Positions 45,587-54,963 are shown, numbered from the stretch's first letter. The stretch: DNA of 64,000 nt from JAWXCM01 sp034408745 (GCA_034408745.1 JAWXCM010000449.1:1-64000), one strand, 5' to 3'. The notes: a model not told the origin generated them from the letters alone. Numbers and translations are program-made.

Positions 45587-47239
45587 GTGACCCTTACTCT
45601 CGTCGACTACACGATTCTGGTGCTTTATTTCGGCTTCGTACTTGGCATCGGCTGGGTGCTGAAGAAGAAGGTCAACACCAGTGAAGACTTCCTCACATCG
45701 GGACGCTCCGTTCCGTTGTGGATTACCAGCCTCGCGTTCCTGGCGGCCAACCTCGGCGCGCAGGAAGTGATTGGCATGTGTGCGTCGGGTGCCAAGTATG
45801 GCATTATGACGGCGCATTTTTACTGGCTTGGCGCGATTCCGGCCATGCTGTTTGTGGGCGTGTTTATGATGCCGTTTTACTACGGCAGCCGTGCCCGCAG
45901 CGTCCCTGAGTATCTGAAGCTGCGCTTCGATGAAAAGACTCGCGCCTTCAATGCGCTGACGTTCGCCGGAATGACGGTGTTTTCGTCGGGTATCTCAATG
46001 TACGCGCTTGGGCTGCTGTTCCAGCTGGTGCTGGGGTGGAGTTTCACCGCGTCGATTGTGCTATCGGCCGTCATTGTGTTGATCTACACATTCACTGGCG
46101 GCCTTACCAGCGCGATTTACAACGAGGTGCTGCAGTTCTTCCTGATCGTGCTCGGGTTTACTCCACTGGCCGTGCTGGCGGTGTTGAAAGCGGGCGGGTG
46201 GGAAGGCATGTCGGCGCGGATTCCCGCGGTGATGACGCACTCCTGGAAGTACCTTGGCGACTCGTCGCAGAATCCGATGGGCGTTGAAGTGTTCAGCATG
46301 GTAGCCGGACTTGGGTTCGTTTTGTCATTCGGCTACTGGTGCACGGACTTCCTGGTAGTGCAGAGGGCGATGGCGGCTGAGAACATGTCCGGCGCACGCC
46401 GCACTCCGCTGATGGCCGCGTTTCCGAAGATGGTGATGCCGTTCATCGTGATCGTCCCGGGTATCGCCGCTTTGGCGCTGATGAAGTCGGGTTCTGGCTA
46501 CACGATTCCGGCAAAGGGCGACGGGCTGGATTACGACCAGGTGCTGACCACGTTAATGGCGCAGTTCTATCCCAGCGGCATGCTCGGCGTGGGACTGACG
46601 GCGCTGATGGCTTCGTTTATGTCCGGGATGGCCGGTAACGTCACCGCCTTCAACACGGTCTTCACCTACGATATCTATCAGAGTTACATCAAGCCTAAAG
46701 CGCCCGATTCGCACTACCTGATGGTCGGCCGCATGACAACCGTGATCGGCATCGCTCTGTCCATTGCCACCGCGTATCTGGCACAGCAATACAACAACAT
46801 CATGGACCTGCTGCAACTGGTCTTCGGGTTCGTGAACGCACCGCTGTTTGCCACGTTCCTGCTGGGCATGTTCTGGCGGCGGACAACGGGCCATGGCGCG
46901 TTCTTCGGCCTGGTCTCCGGAACTATGGCCGCCGCCGCGACGCACGGCCTGACAATCGCCGAGGGCAAAGGCGGATGGCTGGGATCGACGCTGGCAACGT
47001 ATCCGTCGGTGATGGCGCAGAACTTCTGGATCGCGATATGGGCGTGGACCACCTGTTTTGTGGTCACCATCGCGGTGAGTCTGGTAACCAGCCCGAAGGC
47101 CGATTCCGAATTACACAATTTGGTTTACGGATTAACCGAAATTCCAAACGACGGCGCGCTACCGTGGTATCAGCGGCCTGCACCGCTGGCGATTGTGGTG
47201 GCGATTCTGCTCGTCATTCTGAACGTGATCTTCTGGTAA
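45587..47239 (+). CDS. Sodium:solute symporter (SSS family), likely sugar uptake
   Basis: A 550-aa membrane protein with about 13-14 helices. SSS-family features include YFGFVLGIGW near the start, SEDFLTSGRSVPLW, and the GLTALMASFMSGMAGNVTAFNT segment that carries sodium-site residues. It starts with GTG at 45587. A 60-aa membrane protein and galactokinase follow closely, so galactose is the likely substrate, as in SGLT-type galactose transporters. Divergent from the SPFH operon across 76 bp. Confidence 0.9.
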   Translation: MTLTLVDYTILVLYFGFVLGIGWVLKKKVNTSEDFLTSGRSVPLWITSLAFLAANLGAQEVIGMCASGAKYGIMTAHFYWLGAIPAMLFVGVFMMPFYYGSRARSVPEYLKLRFDEKTRAFNALTFAGMTVFSSGISMYALGLLFQLVLGWSFTASIVLSAVIVLIYTFTGGLTSAIYNEVLQFFLIVLGFTPLAVLAVLKAGGWEGMSARIPAVMTHSWKYLGDSSQNPMGVEVFSMVAGLGFVLSFGYWCTDFLVVQRAMAAENMSGARRTPLMAAFPKMVMPFIVIVPGIAALALMKSGSGYTIPAKGDGLDYDQVLTTLMAQFYPSGMLGVGLTALMASFMSGMAGNVTAFNTVFTYDIYQSYIKPKAPDSHYLMVGRMTTVIGIALSIATAYLAQQYNNIMDLLQLVFGFVNAPLFATFLLGMFWRRTTGHGAFFGLVSGTMAAAATHGLTIAEGKGGWLGSTLATYPSVMAQNFWIAIWAWTTCFVVTIAVSLVTSPKADSELHNLVYGLTEIPNDGALPWYQRPAPLAIVVAILLVILNVIFW

Positions 47240-47249
47240 GGCAATAACT

Positions 47250-47432
47250 ATGGATCTCAGAGTTCCTTCCGGCTGGTTCTTCCTCCTGCTGGGAGCCATC
47301 CTCATCGTCGTGAGTTTCACGTCCGATGCGCGCGCGCCGCTCACGGACGCCAACGTGAATCTCTATGCAGGCACTGCAATGGCGATCTTCGGAGGATTGA
47401 TGCTGTGGTGGTCTCGCAGGCAAGTACTGTAA
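47250..47432 (+). CDS. Small two-helix membrane protein in the galactose operon
   Basis: A 60-aa protein with two hydrophobic helices (GWFFLLLGAILIVVSFTS and NLYAGTAMAIFGGLMLWW) and a charged turn. It lies 10 bp after the symporter and overlaps the start of galK by 28 bp, so it is translated as part of the operon. A small accessory subunit of the symporter is a fair guess; I know no named family. Confidence 0.68.
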   Translation: MDLRVPSGWFFLLLGAILIVVSFTSDARAPLTDANVNLYAGTAMAIFGGLMLWWSRRQVL

Positions 47433-48571
47433 GGCAGGCGATTCGCGACAAGTTCGGCGCGGCAGGCGAGGTGCGAGTCTTTCGCGCACCTGGCCGCGTC
47501 AACCTGATCGGCGAACACACCGACTACAACCTGGGCTACGTGCTGCCGATCGCGATGGATCTGGCATGCTTCAGCGCAGCCGCGCCCGGAAGCGGCGGCA
47601 AACTCCGACTGCACTCGGTGAACCTGGATGACAGCGCAGAGTACACGATCGCGGACATACCCGGTCTGAAGAAGTGCGGCCACTGGTCCGATTACCCGGT
47701 GGGTGTGGCACAGCAGTTGATGAAGCTCGGGTTTGAGTTGCAGCCGATGGACATCGCCGTGTCCAGCACGGTGCCTGTTGGGTCGGGCCTGAGCTCATCC
47801 GCCGCGCTGGAAATATCGTCGGCACTGGCGATGCTTTTTGGACGCGAGATCGACCGCACCGAGTTGGCTCAGCTGGCCCGGCGTGCCGAGCGCGAGTTTG
47901 TCGGCGTGCCGGTCGGCATCATGGATCAGTACGTGTCCGTGTTCGGGGAGACCGGGAAGGCGATTCGCATCGACTGCCGCTCCCTGACGTACGAAGCGGT
48001 TCCGCTTCCTCCGCCGGTTTCGATTGTCGCCGTCAATTCGCTGGTGAAACATGAGCTGGGCTCGTCCGCCTACGCGACTCGTGTCAAGGAATGCGCGGAA
48101 GCGGTGACAGCGATCCAGCAGACCTTTCCCGGAGTGGAGAGCCTGCGCGATGTTTCGCCCGACATGGTGGATCGAACTCGCCAGTCGATGGCCGACAACG
48201 TGTTTCGACGCGCACGGCATGTCACCACGGAGAACGAGCGTGTGGTGGCGTTCACCGGAGTGGCGGCTCAGGGCGATCTGCTTGCCATGGGACGTCTGTT
48301 CCTGGCGTCGCACCGCAGCATGCAGCAGGACTACGAGATCAGCGCGGAAGAAATCGACTTTCTGGTGGACACCGCGTCGGCGCTGAGCGGCGTATATGGA
48401 GCGAGGATGACAGGGGGCGGGTTCGGAGGCTGTACCGTCAACCTGGTGTCGCCCAACCGTGTGAATGCCTTTCGGCAACACATCACGGCCGCGTACGAAC
48501 GGCGGTACAACCTCACTCCCGTGTTTTACGAATGCATTCCGGCCGAAGGGGCCGGTGAAATTAGAAGTTGA
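47405..48571 (+). CDS. galK: Galactokinase
   Basis: A 388-aa GHMP kinase that phosphorylates galactose at C1, the first Leloir step. The galactokinase signature GRVNLIGEHTDYN is at about 29, the ATP loop VPVGSGLSSSAALE at about 123 and TGGGFGGCTVNLV near the C-terminus. It starts with GTG (two adjacent GTG codons at 47405 and 47408) and overlaps the small membrane gene. galT and galE are not nearby. Its end overlaps the end of the convergent tpiA by 11 bp. Confidence 0.95.
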   Translation: MVVSQASTVRQAIRDKFGAAGEVRVFRAPGRVNLIGEHTDYNLGYVLPIAMDLACFSAAAPGSGGKLRLHSVNLDDSAEYTIADIPGLKKCGHWSDYPVGVAQQLMKLGFELQPMDIAVSSTVPVGSGLSSSAALEISSALAMLFGREIDRTELAQLARRAEREFVGVPVGIMDQYVSVFGETGKAIRIDCRSLTYEAVPLPPPVSIVAVNSLVKHELGSSAYATRVKECAEAVTAIQQTFPGVESLRDVSPDMVDRTRQSMADNVFRRARHVTTENERVVAFTGVAAQGDLLAMGRLFLASHRSMQQDYEISAEEIDFLVDTASALSGVYGARMTGGGFGGCTVNLVSPNRVNAFRQHITAAYERRYNLTPVFYECIPAEGAGEIRS

Positions 48572-49313
48572 CGATGGCCGCGAAGCTCTTCGCTTCAAGG
48601 GCCGCGCCACCAACCAGCACGCCGTCGATGTCCGGCTGACTCATCAGGATAGTCGCGTTGTCCGGCTTCACGCTGCCACCATACAGAATTCGGGCGGCTG
48701 CCGCGGCTTCTGAACCGAACTTGCCTTCCACGAAACCGCGAATCGCTTTGTGCGTATCTTCCGCGATTTCCGGGGTTGCGGTTTTGCCGGTGCCGATGGC
48801 CCACACGGGTTCGTACGCGATGGCGATCTGCGCAAACTGCTCCGCGCTGAGTCCCGCGATGCCACCGTCGAACTGCGTCTGCAGCACGTCGTTGGTCTTG
48901 CCCGATTCGCGTTCTTCCAGACGCTCGCCGACGCAGACTATGGGCTTGAGGCCCGCTTCGAGAGCGGCGACGGTGCGCTTCAGCACGGTCTCGTCGGTCT
49001 CGCCGAAATACTGGCGGCGTTCGCTGTGGCCGATGATGACCCACTCGACGCCAATGCCCTTCAGCATCACGCCGGAGATCTCGCCGGTAAAGGCGCCTTC
49101 CTTGTTTTGCCAGAAGACGTTCTGACCGCCAATTCCAACGTTTGAACCTGCAACCGCGGCGACGGCGGCGGGCAGATTCACGAAGGTCGGACAAATCACG
49201 ATGTCACGGTCCGCAACCGATGCAACGAGCGGGCGGAACTGCTCAAAGAACGCTGTCGTCTCAGAGGCAGTCTTGTACATCTTCCAGTTACCGGCCATTA
49301 GTGGGGTACGCAT
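48561..49313 (-). CDS. tpiA: Triosephosphate isomerase
   Basis: A 250-aa TIM barrel that interconverts dihydroxyacetone phosphate and glyceraldehyde 3-phosphate. Residues: Asn/Lys in AGNWKMYK (8-14), catalytic histidine in IGHSERRQYFGE (about 97), glutamate in AYEPVWAIGTG (about 168), and phosphate loops ILYGGSV and GVLVGGAALE. It is the last gene of the six-gene run from yebC; deoB lies 6 bp upstream. Confidence 0.97.
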   Translation of the reverse strand: MRTPLMAGNWKMYKTASETTAFFEQFRPLVASVADRDIVICPTFVNLPAAVAAVAGSNVGIGGQNVFWQNKEGAFTGEISGVMLKGIGVEWVIIGHSERRQYFGETDETVLKRTVAALEAGLKPIVCVGERLEERESGKTNDVLQTQFDGGIAGLSAEQFAQIAIAYEPVWAIGTGKTATPEIAEDTHKAIRGFVEGKFGSEAAAAARILYGGSVKPDNATILMSQPDIDGVLVGGAALEAKSFAAIVNF

Positions 49314-49319
49314 GTTGTC

Positions 49320-50492
49320 TCAGGAAACCACCAGTTTATCCAGGAAGCTTTGGCCGTTCGCGATATGTGTGCCGAAGTTCGCGGCGATGGTCTGGCCGAT
49401 GTCGCTTAATGAGGCTCGTGTGCCGAGCGCGACAGCGGACTTTGCACGTGGTCCCCAGGTGAGCAGAGGCACGTATTCACGACTATGGTCGGTGCTGGGC
49501 GTAGTGGGATCGCAGCCGTGGTCCGCGCATAAGATGACGAGGTCGCCGTCCGACGCTGCGGCCATCAGGGACGGGATCCATCCATCGGCTTCTTCCAGCG
49601 CCCGGGCGTAGCCTTCCACATCGTTGCGATGTCCAAAGAGCGCGTCGAAGTCGACGAGATTGACCCAGATGAGACCGCGCCCGGTGGTGCGCATCGCGTC
49701 GAGCGTCTTCTGCATGCCGTCGGCATTCGACTTCGTTTTGTCGGACTGCTGAATGCCGCGCGCGAGGAACACGTCGGAGATCTTGCCGACTCCATGCACG
49801 CGCACGTTGTTGGCCGCGAGCTGGTCGAGAAGCATGCCTTCAGGCGGCGGGACGGCGTAGTCGTGCCGGTTCGCGGTTCGCTTGAACGCGCCCGGCTCCC
49901 CAGTGAAGGGCCGCGCGATCACGCGTCCCACTTCGTGGGGACCGCGGAGCAGATCGCGCGCGATTTCGCAGATGCGGTACAGCTCCGGGATCGGGAGGAT
50001 GCTCTCGTGCGCGGCGATCTGGAACACGCTGTCGGCCGAAGTGTAGACGATCGGCTTTCCCGTTCGCACATGCTCCTCGCCCAGCGCCTGGATGATGTCG
50101 GTCCCCGAAGCCGCGTAGTTGCCGAGCCAGCCGCGTCCGATGCGCCGCTCGAACTCGTCCATGACATCGGCCGGGAAGCCGTTGGGATAAAGCGGGAAGG
50201 GCTCAGCCAGGTGGATTCCGGCCATCTCCCAGTGCCCGGTCGTTGTGTCCTTGCCCGGGCTGGCGAGGGTACATTTACCAAACGAACCCATTGGGTTCGT
50301 TTCGCGAGGGAGTCCGTGCAGGTCGCGGATGTTGCCGAGACCGAGCCTGCACAGGTTCGGCAAGTGCATCGGGCGAACACGCGAGATGTTGCCAAGGGTG
50401 TCGCTGCCAGCGTCGCCGAACTGGTCCGCGTCTGGCATTTCGCCGATGCCGACGCTGTCAAGAACAATCCAGATTACCCGGTCGAAGCTCAT
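49320..50492 (-). CDS. deoB: Phosphopentomutase
   Basis: A 390-aa metalloenzyme of the alkaline-phosphatase superfamily that converts (deoxy)ribose 1-phosphate to 5-phosphate in nucleoside salvage. Seen are the metal-site text WIVLDSVGIGEMPDADQFG at the start, DTTTGHWEM, LVDFDALFGHRND and LCADHGCDPTTPSTDHSRE near the C-terminus. It overlaps the upstream tlpA-like gene by 4 bp. With tpiA downstream it links deoxyribose 5-phosphate breakdown to glycolysis, although no deoC was seen. Confidence 0.96.
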   Translation of the reverse strand: MSFDRVIWIVLDSVGIGEMPDADQFGDAGSDTLGNISRVRPMHLPNLCRLGLGNIRDLHGLPRETNPMGSFGKCTLASPGKDTTTGHWEMAGIHLAEPFPLYPNGFPADVMDEFERRIGRGWLGNYAASGTDIIQALGEEHVRTGKPIVYTSADSVFQIAAHESILPIPELYRICEIARDLLRGPHEVGRVIARPFTGEPGAFKRTANRHDYAVPPPEGMLLDQLAANNVRVHGVGKISDVFLARGIQQSDKTKSNADGMQKTLDAMRTTGRGLIWVNLVDFDALFGHRNDVEGYARALEEADGWIPSLMAAASDGDLVILCADHGCDPTTPSTDHSREYVPLLTWGPRAKSAVALGTRASLSDIGQTIAANFGTHIANGQSFLDKLVVS

Positions 50493-51781
50493 GAGCCGCT
50501 CTTGAGCGCTTCACGAATGCGCTCCGTTAACTGGTCGACAAACCGCTCCGGAACGAAGCCATTCATGCGCGTGAATGTCTGTCCACGCTTGTCGAGAATG
50601 ACGGTGGTGGGGATCTGCGAAACACGCAGGAACGTCCCGAGCCCGTCCTCAAAGTACACGTTCTTGCTCCACTTGTTCTCTTCGAGGAACGGCTTGACCG
50701 ACGCCCGCTCATCATCCGTGCTGATGGCGAGGAAGACGACGTCGTCCCGATCCTTAAACTTCTTGCGGACCTCTTCGTAGAGCGGATGCTGAATGCGACA
50801 CGGCCCGCACCAGGTGGCCCAGAAGTCGAGGATGACCACTTTGCCCCGCAGCGACGCCATGTTCAGCGGCGCCCCTTCCACAGCGGCGAGGGTGAACTCA
50901 AACGGGTTGGCGGCAACTGAGTTCGGATCTCGATTCTTCTGCAGTTCGCGGCGCGCGACTGTGTTGGACGACGATTCGTCCCACGCCTTCAGCACAATGT
51001 CGCCGAGGCCTTTCTGGCTCCCGTGCACTTTGGTGTACAGTTCACCGAGCCGCGCGCGGTCGAGTTCCCGGTCGCGGTCCGTCACCTTGGAATCGCGCGC
51101 CATGAACGCAGCGGCGTAATACTGGAGCGCTTCCTCCAGGTTGCCCGATTTCTCCAGCCAGCGGGCCAGTTCCCGTGCCGTCGACGCGGTCTGATACTGA
51201 TCCCACGCTCGGCGCGCCGTGGCGACAGCTTCGGGAACCTTGCCCAGATTCCCCATTGCGCGAGCCTCCAGAATGAGGGCGCGACCCAACGCTCGATCCA
51301 TTTCTTCCAGCAGCTGTGCACGTCCCCGCGGGGCGCTCGGACCCTCCTTCTCGAGGGCACGCAGGATCTCTTCGAATTTCTGGGCGTACTTCAGGGCTCG
51401 CTCCGCGGCCTCTTTGTCGGAGGATTCCAGCAGCAGTCCGGCGACGCGCTCCAGCAACTGCGGCTGATTCATTTCCTTTGCCAGCGCTTTCTCGCCGTAC
51501 TTAAGAATCCGCGCAGAATCGTTTGCCTCCATGGCCGACTTCACGATGGCGCGTTCCATCTCATCACGCTGTGGACTCTTCGGATATTTCGCGAGGTGCC
51601 GTTCGAGGGTGCGTGCGATTTCGGCAGGCGTGTTGCTGGTTTCGGCAAGCGCCGACTGCAGTTCGCGGCTCTCCTTCTCCGACATCTGTTCGGCCGTCTC
51701 GGCGGCGACGGGGGCCTGGGCGAACACCGGGCAAGGAATCGTCAGCAGCAGAACAGCCGCGCATCTGGCAACAAAGGTCAT
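50489..51781 (-). CDS. Secreted thioredoxin-like (TlpA/ResA) protein with helical repeats
   Basis: A 430-aa exported protein: signal peptide (AAVLLLTIPCPVFA), an alpha-helical repeat region (about 25-260, TPR-like helices such as PEAVATARRAWDQYQ and GNLEEALQYYAAAF), then a thioredoxin fold with the redox pair in WCGPC (324-328) and the cis-proline segment QIPTTVILDKRG. It probably reduces or exchanges disulfides in the periplasm. Overlaps deoB by 4 bp and follows the hypothetical protein by 6 bp. Confidence 0.88.
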   Translation of the reverse strand: MTFVARCAAVLLLTIPCPVFAQAPVAAETAEQMSEKESRELQSALAETSNTPAEIARTLERHLAKYPKSPQRDEMERAIVKSAMEANDSARILKYGEKALAKEMNQPQLLERVAGLLLESSDKEAAERALKYAQKFEEILRALEKEGPSAPRGRAQLLEEMDRALGRALILEARAMGNLGKVPEAVATARRAWDQYQTASTARELARWLEKSGNLEEALQYYAAAFMARDSKVTDRDRELDRARLGELYTKVHGSQKGLGDIVLKAWDESSSNTVARRELQKNRDPNSVAANPFEFTLAAVEGAPLNMASLRGKVVILDFWATWCGPCRIQHPLYEEVRKKFKDRDDVVFLAISTDDERASVKPFLEENKWSKNVYFEDGLGTFLRVSQIPTTVILDKRGQTFTRMNGFVPERFVDQLTERIREALKSGS

Positions 51782-51787
51782 CAGGAA

Positions 51788-52423
51788 CTACTCTCCGGCG
51801 GGCTTTGGTTTGGGGTTGCGGAATACGTCAGCGAGCGAGGCAGCGCGCTCACGGGCCATGTGCAGATAGCTGTCGTTCTTCGCGACGCGGTCCAGCAGAG
51901 GAAGGAAACGCTCCGGGCTCACCAGCCGTTTGCGATCCCAGGCCGCTTCCACCTGCAGTATCGACTTGTTCACTCCGAGCTTGTCGAAACGAACCGAGCG
52001 TTCCAGCGCGAAGTACAACTGCTGGGTCTCGGTAACGCGCTCAAACCAGTCGAGCAGCGTCTTTGCATTCTCGTCGAGCGAGAAGTTGAACGTGGTCTCG
52101 TGCTTCGCCGCGCCGTCCTGCCAGCCAAACGTCTTCTTCCCCATCTGCGCCACTTTCAGGCCCGACTCAAGCGGCTTCTGAAAATAGTCGAGTGTTTCGG
52201 CGAGTCCGTAGATCATCTGCACGTCTTCCGGCGCCACTTTAAACGCGACGGGTTCCTCGTCATCAACGGCTTCCTTGTACACCGCGCCGCCGTCCTTCTG
52301 GACGGTGATGCTTACGTACGCGGGAACGCTTCCGGGGAATGATTTGGAATAACTGACGACGGGACCGGCTGCGGCAAACAGCGCCGGCAACGTCAGGAGA
52401 AAAAAGGCAAACACAGACTTCAT
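51788..52423 (-). CDS. Secreted hypothetical protein
   Basis: A 211-aa protein with a signal peptide ([16 protein letters not shown]) and a beta-rich N-terminal half ([20 protein letters not shown]) followed by helical segments. No catalytic residues or known family were recognised. The ATG overlaps the ruvC stop codon by 4 bp and the gene leads into the TlpA-like gene, so a periplasmic role beside the thioredoxin-like protein is possible. Confidence 0.75.
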   Translation of the reverse strand: MKSVFAFFLLTLPALFAAAGPVVSYSKSFPGSVPAYVSITVQKDGGAVYKEAVDDEEPVAFKVAPEDVQMIYGLAETLDYFQKPLESGLKVAQMGKKTFGWQDGAAKHETTFNFSLDENAKTLLDWFERVTETQQLYFALERSVRFDKLGVNKSILQVEAAWDRKRLVSPERFLPLLDRVAKNDSYLHMARERAASLADVFRNPKPKPAGE

Positions 52424-52917
52424 GCGCGCACGGCCCCCAGTCGATTCATCACACAGGTTCGAGTCGCATGACAGATTGCCACGGCGAGCGCGTCGGAAGC
52501 ATCTTCGGGCTCGGTTGCCGCCAGCTTGAGCAGGGAGCGAACCATCAACTGCACCTGGCTCTTCTCCGCACGGCCGTATCCCACAACGCTCATCTTCACT
52601 TCCATGGGCGAGTATTCCCCGAGCGCGACGCCAGATTCGGCTGCCATCAGCAGAGCCACGCCTCGGACGTGCGCCAGCTTAAGCGCGGTTCTGGTATTGA
52701 CGGCATGGAACACTTCTTCCACCGCGACGGCTTCCGGCTGATGATCGCGAATGAGGGCGCGAAGCGCAGCGGCGATTTGCCCGAGCCGCGTGTGCAGCGC
52801 GTCAGACGGACGAGTGCGGATCACGCCGGCGGCGATCATGCGATGTGAGATCCCATCGGTGTCAATGACGCCGAAGCCGGTCTTTTCGGTTCCACAATCG
52901 ATTCCGAGTACTCGCAT
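52420..52917 (-). CDS. ruvC: Crossover junction endodeoxyribonuclease RuvC
   Basis: A 165-aa Holliday-junction resolvase, working as a dimer with RuvAB. The four acidic catalytic residues are in place: Asp7 in MRVLGIDCG, Glu67-Glu68 in AVEEVF, and Asp139 and Asp142 in EDASDALA. The ATG at 52917 gives the family N-terminus; an ATG six codons upstream is in frame but adds residues not found in RuvC. It follows yebC by 45 bp, a very common order. Confidence 0.95.
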   Translation of the reverse strand: MRVLGIDCGTEKTGFGVIDTDGISHRMIAAGVIRTRPSDALHTRLGQIAAALRALIRDHQPEAVAVEEVFHAVNTRTALKLAHVRGVALLMAAESGVALGEYSPMEVKMSVVGYGRAEKSQVQLMVRSLLKLAATEPEDASDALAVAICHATRTCVMNRLGAVRA

Positions 52918-52962
52918 GATGGCCACGACCGGCACTTGCCTGCTGCTGAAAGCTACGCTCGT

Positions 52963-53709
52963 TTACGCGAGGGCTTCCAGGTCCTTGTCGTCGATCTCGT
53001 AATTGCCGAACACGTTCTGCACGTCGTCGTGCTCTTCGAGGGCGTCGACGAGTCGCATCAATCCCGCAACATTTTTGGTCTCGATCTGTACGGTGTTCTT
53101 TGGGATCATGGCCTGCTGGGCTGCGATGATCGGGATCTTCGCAGCGGCCAGGGCGTCCTGAACGGCGATCAAACTTTCCGGCGCCGTCAGCACTTCCCAG
53201 TTCTCGTCATCGCCGCGCAGATCGTCGGCGCCGGCTTCCAGCACCAGATTCATCAGCGCATCTTCTTCCGCGTTGGCCTTCTCAATCAGGATCTGGCCCT
53301 TGCGTTCGAACATCCACGAAACGCTGCCAGGTTCACCCATGTTGCCGCCATTCTTGGAGAACACGTGGCGAATTTCACTGACCGTACGGTTCTTGTTGTC
53401 GGTGGCGACGAACGCCACGATCGCGGCTCCGCCAGCGCCGTAGCCTTCGTATACCAGTTCGTCGATCTGGCCGCCTTCGAGTTCGCCGGTGCCCCGTTTA
53501 ATGGCGCGGTTGATGTTGTCCATCGGCATCGACACGGCTTTGGCAGCGAGCACCGCGGTACGCAGTCGGGGGTTGCCGTCCGGATCACCGCCACCGCTTC
53601 TGGCGGCGATCATAATTTCTTTAATTACCCTGGTGAAGGTCTTGCCGCGCTTGGCGTCGAGGGCAGCCTTCTTGTGCTTAATGGTTGCCCATTTGGAATG
53701 GCCTGACAT
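52963..53709 (-). CDS. yebC: YebC/PmpR/TACO1-family protein
   Basis: A 248-aa protein with the hallmark start MSGHSKWATIKHKKAALDAK, then ARSGGGDPDGNPRLR and VYEGYGAGGAAIVAFVATDN. Family members act as transcriptional regulators or, as recently shown for YebC and TACO1, assist translation of proline-rich stretches. It heads the run yebC-ruvC-hypothetical-tlpA-deoB-tpiA. The length is standard. Confidence 0.95.
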   Translation of the reverse strand: MSGHSKWATIKHKKAALDAKRGKTFTRVIKEIMIAARSGGGDPDGNPRLRTAVLAAKAVSMPMDNINRAIKRGTGELEGGQIDELVYEGYGAGGAAIVAFVATDNKNRTVSEIRHVFSKNGGNMGEPGSVSWMFERKGQILIEKANAEEDALMNLVLEAGADDLRGDDENWEVLTAPESLIAVQDALAAAKIPIIAAQQAMIPKNTVQIETKNVAGLMRLVDALEEHDDVQNVFGNYEIDDKDLEALA

Positions 53710-53786
53710 TTGGAGAACCTCTGAGGAGTTTGAACCCGAATAGATCAGGATAACACGCCAGCAGGTTCGGCCGCCCGGCAGCAGGG

Positions 53787-53918
53787 CTATTCGTCTGCAA
53801 TCAAACGGGTTGCTCGCGCGCGGCGGTGAAATGCCAGACCTGCGAGTCCGGCAAGCGAAACCAGCGCCATGGAGGCGGGCGTAGGAGAATGGATTGAAAT
53901 TGTCTGTGATTTCACCAC
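53787..53918 (-). pseudogene. Orphan PEP-CTERM-like sorting tail
   Basis: A 43-codon frame ends with SPTPASMALVSLAGLAGLA followed by FHRRARATR. That is the layout of a PEP-CTERM signal (PxPAS motif, hydrophobic helix, Arg cluster), with Thr replacing the usual Glu of PEP. Upstream the frame meets a TGA 20 bp before 53920 with no body domain; the opposite strand there is the CBM9-like gene start. It seems to be the surviving 3' end of a lost exosortase substrate gene, or its frame was broken by recombination with the neighbour. A GTG at 53915 or 53918 could allow expression of a short peptide. Confidence 0.55.
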
Positions 53919-54679
53919 CTTCTCATTACACCTGCCTCAGGGCCACCGCGCCGCTGCAAATCGACGGGCGGCTGGATGAAGCCGACTGGCTCGCCGCAGC
54001 TCCTTCGAATCCCTTCGTCGACATCGTCACGGGCGAGCCTGCCTGGTTCGACACCCGTGTCCGCATGCTCTGGGATGAGGATTGCGTCTACTTCGGCTTC
54101 AGCGCCCCGGAGACCGATGTCTGGGCAACTCTGACCGAGCGCGATTCGAAGATCTGGTTCGACAACGACCTGGAAATCTTCATCGCGGGTAAAGACGCGT
54201 ACTACGAGTTTGAGATCAACGCGCTCAACACCATCTATGAAGTGATGTGGATCTGGCAGGACGTGTCGATCCCGGGATGGGACGCGGAGGGTCAGAACAT
54301 CATGCTGCTGGACGGCGTCGGCGGCCATGCGCATCCGCGCGGGATGCGGAACGGGTTCCTCGACTACGACCTGCCCGGACTGCGGCACGCGGTGCATATC
54401 GACGGCGAGTTGAACAGCAGGCGTGGTACGGACCGGGGATGGTCGGCCGAGATTGCGATTCCGTGGTCGAGCCTGAGCCTGCTCGCCGACGGCCGCTCCC
54501 TGCCGCCTCGCGATGGGGATGTGTGGCGGATGGACTGCTCGCGCTTCCAGCACATTGGCCCGCGCGGAGAGCGGCTGGACCCGGCAGCGGGGTGGACGTG
54601 GAACCAGCACGGCCATTACGATTCGCACATTCCGGAAGTGTTCCCGTACATTACGTTTTCCACCCAGCCGGTTCGTTAA
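53894..54679 (+). CDS. Carbohydrate-binding CBM9-like domain protein
   Basis: A 261-aa protein that is one CBM9/DOMON-like beta-sandwich: LQIDGRLDEADWLAAAP at the start, VRMLWDEDCVYFGFSAPE, DLEIFIAGKDAYYEFEIN and a WSAEIAIPW strand. It has no signal peptide, so it may be intracellular or may have lost its leader. The start is TTG at 53894 with AGGAGA 5 bases upstream; the start region overlaps the PEP-CTERM-like remnant on the other strand. Stand-alone CBM9-like proteins of this kind occur near sugar catabolism genes, but the ligand is unknown. Confidence 0.78.
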   Translation: MKLSVISPPSHYTCLRATAPLQIDGRLDEADWLAAAPSNPFVDIVTGEPAWFDTRVRMLWDEDCVYFGFSAPETDVWATLTERDSKIWFDNDLEIFIAGKDAYYEFEINALNTIYEVMWIWQDVSIPGWDAEGQNIMLLDGVGGHAHPRGMRNGFLDYDLPGLRHAVHIDGELNSRRGTDRGWSAEIAIPWSSLSLLADGRSLPPRDGDVWRMDCSRFQHIGPRGERLDPAAGWTWNQHGHYDSHIPEVFPYITFSTQPVR

Positions 54680-54963
54680 ACGTTTCCGCAATGCTATGTT
54701 TCAAACCCGTGAAGTGAAACTCGTGTCTTCTGTTCAGGCGACGGCGAATCTCATCAACCGCTCGATCACAGGCGTTTGCGATGAAGGAGTCGGGGAAGAT
54801 GACGGCCGCAATGCAAAAGAGCGGTGATGACCCAGCTCCCAGCTTCATGCCGACATCACCGGATTCATCAATGGTGACAAGTATTTCCGCGCGGCACCTT
54901 ATTATTTTATCCTCGGGACTCTGTCAGGTGACAGCTCCCGCAGTTGTCGGGAGGACCGATGAA
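54680..54963. other. Gap between the CBM9-like gene and pepA
   Basis: A 284-bp stretch between convergent genes. Short frames exist on both strands, none with a ribosome-binding site or recognisable residues. An AT-rich block ACCTTATTATTTTATCC occurs at 54896-54912. A short inverted repeat CTGTCAGGTGACAG lies at 54920-54933 and may be part of a transcription end. Confidence 0.4.

Noticed and set aside
54680..54963. Four-helix-bundle S23-type protein on the minus strand
   Set aside because: A short frame there lacks the conserved residues and a ribosome-binding site.
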